This document shows positions 14,102 through 17,832 of a stretch of 17,832 nt of DNA, piece after piece. Origin of the DNA: Proteobacteria bacterium SG_bin9. GTDB taxonomy: Bacteria > Pseudomonadota > Alphaproteobacteria > Rhizobiales > Xanthobacteraceae. Each line of letters opens with the position of its first letter. Position 1 is the stretch's first letter. The notes below the pieces were generated by a model. That model searched no databases, was not told the origin of the DNA, and saw only the letters and a list, made by a program, of their open reading frames with translations. Position numbers and translations under genes: made by a program. The stretch is from NCBI GenBank assembly GCA_002083525.1, contig LWDM01000038.1:1-17832 (forward strand). The letters run 5' to 3'.

Positions 14102-15745
14102 TTGACCCGCCGCGTCAAGAACATTCTCTTCATCATGTGCGACCAGTTGCGTTTCGACTATCTGTCGTGCGCCGGTCATCCCACTTTGAAAACGCCGAAC
14201 ATCGATGCGCTCGCCGCGCGCGGAGTGCGTTTCACCAACGCCTTCGTGCAGTCACCGGTCTGTGGCTCCTCGCGCATGAGCTTCTACACCGGACGCTATG
14301 TGCAATCGCACGGCGCGGCGTGGAACGGCTTTCCGTTGAAGGTCGGCGAGACGACCATGGGCGATTATCTGCGGCCGCTCGGCATGCAAACGGTGCTGGT
14401 CGGCAAGACGCACATGAAGGCTGACGCAGAAGGGATGGAGCGACTCGGCATCGATCCTGAGTCGATCATCGGCGTGCGCGTGTCCGAGTGCGGCTTCGAT
14501 CCGTATGAGCGCGACGATGGCCTGCATGGTATCGGCCCCGACGGCCGCTACGATCCGAAAGTGCCGCGCTACAACCAGTATCTGAACGAAAAAGGCTACG
14601 GCGGCGACAATCCCTGGCACGACTACGCCAACGCCGCGCAGGGCGAGAACAACGAACTCGCCTCCGGCTGGGCAATGCGGCATGCGAGCAAGCCCGCGCG
14701 CGTCGCCGAAGAAGATTCCGAAACGCCGTACATGACGCGTCGCGCGATGGACTTCATGCGCGAGGTCGACGACAAGCCGTGGTGCCTGCATCTCTCCTAC
14801 ATCAAGCCGCATTGGCCCTACATCGCGCCAGCGCCCTACAACGACATGTATGGTGCGGCTGATGTCATTCCCGTCGTGCGCAGCGAGGAGGAGCGCGCCG
14901 ATCCACATCCCGTCTATCGCGAATTCATGGCGCATCGCGTGGGCCAAGCATTCGCACGCGATGAGGTGCGTGAGGAGGTCGTCCCCGTCTACATGGGGCT
15001 GATCAAGCAGATCGACGACCAGATGGGCGTCCTGTTCGCGTTCATGCGCGAGAAGGGCCTGCTCGACAACACGCTGATCGTATTCACCTCCGATCATGGC
15101 GACTATCTCGGCGATCACTGGCTTGGCGAGAAGGATCTGTTCCACGAGCCGTCGGTGAAGGTGCCGATGATCATCTGCGATCCGTCGGCGGAAGCGGATG
15201 GCACGCGCGGCTCGGTCTGCGACGCGCTAGTGGAATCGATCGATCTGTTGCCGACATTCGTCGATGTCGCGGGTGGCGACGCGGCCGATCTGTCGCATCG
15301 CCTCGAAGGCCGCTCGCTGACACAGTGGCTGCATGGTCAAGCGCCGGAGCAGTGGCGCCGGTATGCGATCAGCGAGTACGACTATTCAATGCTGCCGGCC
15401 TCCGGAAAGCTCGGCGTTGCGCCCAACGACGCGCGGCTATTCATGGTGCGGGACCAGCGTTGGAAGTACGTGCATGCGGTGGGCTACCGGCCGATGCTGT
15501 ACGATCTCGCCAACGATCCGAACGAGTTTCGCGATCTCGGTGCGGATGCGGCGCATGAGAGCGAGCGGCAACGATTGGCAGCGGCGCTGGCGCAATGGGG
15601 ACTGCGGCAGTCGCAGCGCACGACGCGCTCGGAGAAACAGATTCTCGGCATGCGCGGCAAATCGCTGCGCAAAGGCATCCTGATCGGCGTCTGGGACGAG
15701 AGCGATTTGCCGGACGAGTTGTGGAGCCGCTACCGCGGCGAGTGA
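14102..15745 (+). CDS. Sulfatase/phosphonate-monoesterase-like hydrolase
   Basis: The product has 547 residues from a TTG at 14102; the frame is open to a GTG at 14033, but the family begins at NILFIMCDQLR, so the shorter form is preferred. A GAGG element lies before the TTG. It belongs to the formylglycine-type sulfatases of the alkaline-phosphatase superfamily. Metal and active-site residues are visible: D14 (MCDQLR), C54 in CGSSR, R58, K102 and H104 (GKTHM), K235 and H237 (KPHWPY), and D331-H332 (TSDHGD). The C-terminal half (EYDYS, RWKYVHAVG, DLANDPNEF) resembles rhizobial phosphonate monoester hydrolase/arylsulfatases. It has no signal peptide, so it is cytoplasmic by inference. The third motif position is Ser where Pro or Ala is usual. 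The likely reaction is hydrolysis of sulfate, phosphate or phosphonate monoesters. A Bug gene follows after 45 bp, probably in one transcript. Confidence 0.88.
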   Translation: MTRRVKNILFIMCDQLRFDYLSCAGHPTLKTPNIDALAARGVRFTNAFVQSPVCGSSRMSFYTGRYVQSHGAAWNGFPLKVGETTMGDYLRPLGMQTVLVGKTHMKADAEGMERLGIDPESIIGVRVSECGFDPYERDDGLHGIGPDGRYDPKVPRYNQYLNEKGYGGDNPWHDYANAAQGENNELASGWAMRHASKPARVAEEDSETPYMTRRAMDFMREVDDKPWCLHLSYIKPHWPYIAPAPYNDMYGAADVIPVVRSEEERADPHPVYREFMAHRVGQAFARDEVREEVVPVYMGLIKQIDDQMGVLFAFMREKGLLDNTLIVFTSDHGDYLGDHWLGEKDLFHEPSVKVPMIICDPSAEADGTRGSVCDALVESIDLLPTFVDVAGGDAADLSHRLEGRSLTQWLHGQAPEQWRRYAISEYDYSMLPASGKLGVAPNDARLFMVRDQRWKYVHAVGYRPMLYDLANDPNEFRDLGADAAHESERQRLAAALAQWGLRQSQRTTRSEKQILGMRGKSLRKGILIGVWDESDLPDELWSRYRGE

Positions 15746-15790
15746 CGGATAATAACAAGCGCCGGAAATTGGCGCGACAGGAGGAAGACC

Positions 15791-16762
15791 ATGCGACGCT
15801 GGCCCATCGCCATCACGTTGATCGTTGCCGGATTGCTGTCGGCGACGGTGGCGCAAGCGCAGATCACCGAACAGCCGCTGCGGATCATCTTTCCGTTCGC
15901 GGCAGGCGGCACGGGTGACGCGCTGGCGCGGCTGGTCGCCGAGAAGATGCGTGTTGGGCTCAACCGCCCGGTCATTGTCGAGAGCCGCTCGGGCGCCGCC
16001 GGACGGATCGGCGTGCAGGCGGTGAAGGCGGCGTCCCCGGACGGTTCGACAATCCTGATCACGCCGATCGCGCCGGTCGCGGTCTATCAGCACGTCTACA
16101 AGAATCTCGGCTACGATCCGCTGACGGATCTCGATGCGGTGTCGCAGCTCAACACCTTCGATTTTGGCATAGCGGTCGGGCCGAAACTCGCCGACGTCAA
16201 ATCGCTCAAAGAGCTTGTGGCGTGGGCCAAGGCCAACCCGAACGAAGCAAACTACGCGACGCCGGGCGCGGGAACGCTGCCGCATTTCCTGGCCGTGCTG
16301 TTCGGCCAGAAGGCCGGGCTCGATCTGCGGCATGTATCGTATCGCGGCTCGGCCCCTGCGCTGACTGATCTCGTCGGCGGGCAGTTGCCGATGATCGTGA
16401 CGACGGTCTCCGACCTCACCGAGATGCACAAGGATGGACGGGTCCGCGTGCTGGCTGTCTCCGGCGCGGAGCGTTCACGCTTCATGCCGGAAGTGCCGAC
16501 GCTCGCCGAACTCGGCTACGATTTGCGTGCGAGCGGCTGGTACGGCCTGTTTGCGCCGGCGAAGACGCCGCCCGATGTGGTCGCGAAATTGAGCAAGGCT
16601 GCTGTCGATGCGGTGAAGTCGCCGGATGTCGCTGAGCGCATGTTGACGCTCGGCCTGCAGCCGACGGGTACGTCCGCGGCCGAGATGGCGGCGATCCAGA
16701 AGCGCGACTCCGCGTTCTGGGCTCCGGCGGTGAAGGCGTCGCGCTTTACCGCGGAGGACTGA
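15791..16762 (+). CDS. Bug-type (TctC) periplasmic solute-binding protein
   Basis: The product has 323 residues, standard for Bug proteins, the periplasmic binding component of tripartite tricarboxylate transporters. It has a Sec signal peptide (IAITLIVAGLLSATVAQAQ, cleavage near residue 23). The first lobe shows IIFPFAAGGTGDALARLVAE and the second GAAGRIGVQAVKAASPDGSTI, the two loops that clamp carboxylated ligands in this family. Later come NYATPGAGTLPHFLAVLF and HVSYRGSAPALTDLVGGQ. The AGGAGGAAG ribosome-binding site is the strongest in the region. It follows the sulfatase gene by 45 bp, so its ligand may relate to that enzyme's substrate or product. No TctA or TctB membrane subunit is present here, so it is an orphan within this window. 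Its stop codon abuts the stop of the convergent second Bug gene. Confidence 0.95.
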   Translation: MRRWPIAITLIVAGLLSATVAQAQITEQPLRIIFPFAAGGTGDALARLVAEKMRVGLNRPVIVESRSGAAGRIGVQAVKAASPDGSTILITPIAPVAVYQHVYKNLGYDPLTDLDAVSQLNTFDFGIAVGPKLADVKSLKELVAWAKANPNEANYATPGAGTLPHFLAVLFGQKAGLDLRHVSYRGSAPALTDLVGGQLPMIVTTVSDLTEMHKDGRVRVLAVSGAERSRFMPEVPTLAELGYDLRASGWYGLFAPAKTPPDVVAKLSKAAVDAVKSPDVAERMLTLGLQPTGTSAAEMAAIQKRDSAFWAPAVKASRFTAED

Positions 16763-17731
16763 TCAGTCCGCCGACTTCACGCCGGCCTGTTTGATCGCGT
16801 CTTCCATGCGCGCGGCCTCGCGCGTCATGAAGGCGCGTGCTTCCTCCGGCGATGCGCCGATCAGTTCGATGCCAAGCGCGCCGATCCGCTGCTGCACATC
16901 CGGCCGCTTCAGCGCTTCGGCGAAGGCGCTGCTCCATTTGGCGACGATCTCGGGCGGCGTTCCTGTTTTCGCCAGCGCGCCGAACCACGATTTCGACGTG
17001 AAGCCCTTGGCGCCGAGTTCATCGAGCGTCGGCAGGTCGGGCAGCGATGACAGCCGCTTCTCGTTGGCGACCGCGATGGCACGCAGCGTACCGCCCTGAA
17101 GCTGTTCGGAGACGTTCTGCAGGTCGCCGAGCATGGCGTTGACGTGACCGGCGACAAGATCGTTCATCGCCGGCGCGCTGCCCTTGTAGGGAATGTGATT
17201 GATCTCGATGCCGAGCTCGCGCTTGAGCATCTCGAAGCCGAGATGATTCGACGAACCGTTACCGAACGAGGCAAAGGTGGCCTTGCCGCCCTGCGTCTTG
17301 GTCCACGCGATGAATTCGGGGAGCGTGCGCGCAGGCACGGACGGATGCACCACGAGAATGTGCGGGCTCAGCGCGAACAGCGACACCGGCACGAGATCGC
17401 GGTCCCACACGTAGGGCTTCACCGGCATCAGCATCGGCGAGACGATCATGCTGTTGGCAGCGGCGAGCAGGGTGTAGCCGTCCGCTGCCGCGGCAATCGC
17501 GGCTTGCGTCGCAATGGTGGTGCCGCCGCCGGGCTTGTTCTCGATCACGACCGAGGCGTTCCAGCTCTTTGCGATCACGTCGGCGAGGGTGCGGGTGATC
17601 AGGTCAGTTCCGCCGCCCGGCGCGAACGGCACGAGGATGCGCACCGGGCGCGTGGGATAATCGTTGGCGAAAGCCGGTGCGGCGAGGAGGGCGAACGCGC
17701 TCGCGATGAGCGCGCGGCGGTGGATCGGCAT
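16763..17731 (-). CDS. Second Bug-type (TctC) periplasmic solute-binding protein
   Basis: The product has 322 residues. A Sec signal peptide is clear (RRALIASAFALLAAPAFAN, cleavage near residue 22). The Bug hallmarks are RILVPFAPGGGTDLITRTL, VVIENKPGGGTTIATQAA, FASFGNGSSNHLGFEM, and HIPYKGSAPAMNDLVAGH, followed by LPTLDELG. It is a paralogue of the plus-strand neighbour but clearly diverged, with a GGG-type first ligand loop where the neighbour has GGTGD, suggesting a different ligand. The two genes converge and their stop codons touch. The ribosome-binding site is weak (GCGAG). An inverted repeat lies 55-101 bp upstream of the start. No transporter membrane genes are visible in the window. 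Confidence 0.95.
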   Translation of the reverse strand: MPIHRRALIASAFALLAAPAFANDYPTRPVRILVPFAPGGGTDLITRTLADVIAKSWNASVVIENKPGGGTTIATQAAIAAAADGYTLLAAANSMIVSPMLMPVKPYVWDRDLVPVSLFALSPHILVVHPSVPARTLPEFIAWTKTQGGKATFASFGNGSSNHLGFEMLKRELGIEINHIPYKGSAPAMNDLVAGHVNAMLGDLQNVSEQLQGGTLRAIAVANEKRLSSLPDLPTLDELGAKGFTSKSWFGALAKTGTPPEIVAKWSSAFAEALKRPDVQQRIGALGIELIGASPEEARAFMTREAARMEDAIKQAGVKSAD

Positions 17732-17785
17732 GGCGGTTACTCGCAGGTTTCTTGGTTTCTTGTTTGCGAGACTAGTGTGGCGGTT

Positions 17786-17832
17786 CAGAAGTCCGCATCA
17801 TCATTGCCGCACTCTCGCCATGCGGACTTCTG
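17786..17832. repeat. Perfect 13-bp inverted repeat at the right edge
   Basis: CAGAAGTCCGCAT (17786-17798) and ATGCGGACTTCTG (17820-17832) are exact reverse complements separated by 21 nt. The right arm ends at the last base of the window, so the arms may be longer. It lies upstream of the minus-strand Bug gene. No T-run follows the stem on the minus strand, so it is not a simple terminator in that direction. An operator, a leader hairpin or a mobile-element end are the options. Confidence 0.7.

Noticed and set aside
1..17832. Search for tRNA, rRNA, CRISPR arrays, insertion sequences, phage or integrase genes
   Set aside because: No cloverleaf, ribosomal RNA core, regularly spaced repeat, transposase or integrase sequence was seen; the region reads as ordinary chromosome.

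Overview
The window is GC-rich, densely coded DNA from an alphaproteobacterium. The best fit is the Bradyrhizobium/Rhodopseudomonas/Afipia group (Nitrobacteraceae). The reasons are the divergent fliOP / flgBC-fliE-fliQR-flhB flagellar layout with a CckA-type hybrid kinase behind it, the small zinc-ribbon and membrane proteins, and the solitary Bug (TctC) binding proteins. The genus is inferred from gene content and style, not from a database match.

Positions 1-5249 are a flagellar basal-body and type III export region. On the minus strand fliO and fliP (fliP runs off the left edge) are translationally coupled through a GTGA overlap. On the plus strand flgB, flgC, fliE, fliQ, fliR and flhB are spaced 12-35 bp apart and look like one operon. 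The 340-bp divergent intergenic region holds a near-consensus CtrA box (1817-1832). Positions 5424-8009 encode a CckA-type hybrid histidine kinase, the top of the CckA-ChpT-CtrA phosphorelay in alphaproteobacteria. The kinase gene and the putative target site of its regulator thus lie in the same cluster.

Positions 8133-9122 encode a Tim44-domain membrane protein. It ends at a strong, probably bidirectional terminator shared with a convergent MHYT-GGDEF-EAL cyclic-di-GMP protein (9191-11254, minus). A GFA/CENP-V family zinc protein (minus), a tiny putative secreted peptide, a two-CxxC zinc-ribbon protein and a four-helix membrane protein follow, up to about 12978.

Positions 13168-16762 hold a plus-strand set: a putative Tat/lipoprotein alpha/beta hydrolase, a sulfatase/phosphonate-monoesterase-like enzyme with an atypical C-G-S-S-R active-site motif, and a Bug-type periplasmic solute-binding protein. 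A second Bug gene converges on the first (16763-17731, minus) with directly abutting stop codons. A perfect 13-bp inverted repeat lies at the right edge, upstream of this second Bug gene. The set looks like an ester-scavenging module, but no substrate can be read from sequence. I found no tRNA, rRNA, CRISPR array, insertion sequence or phage gene.
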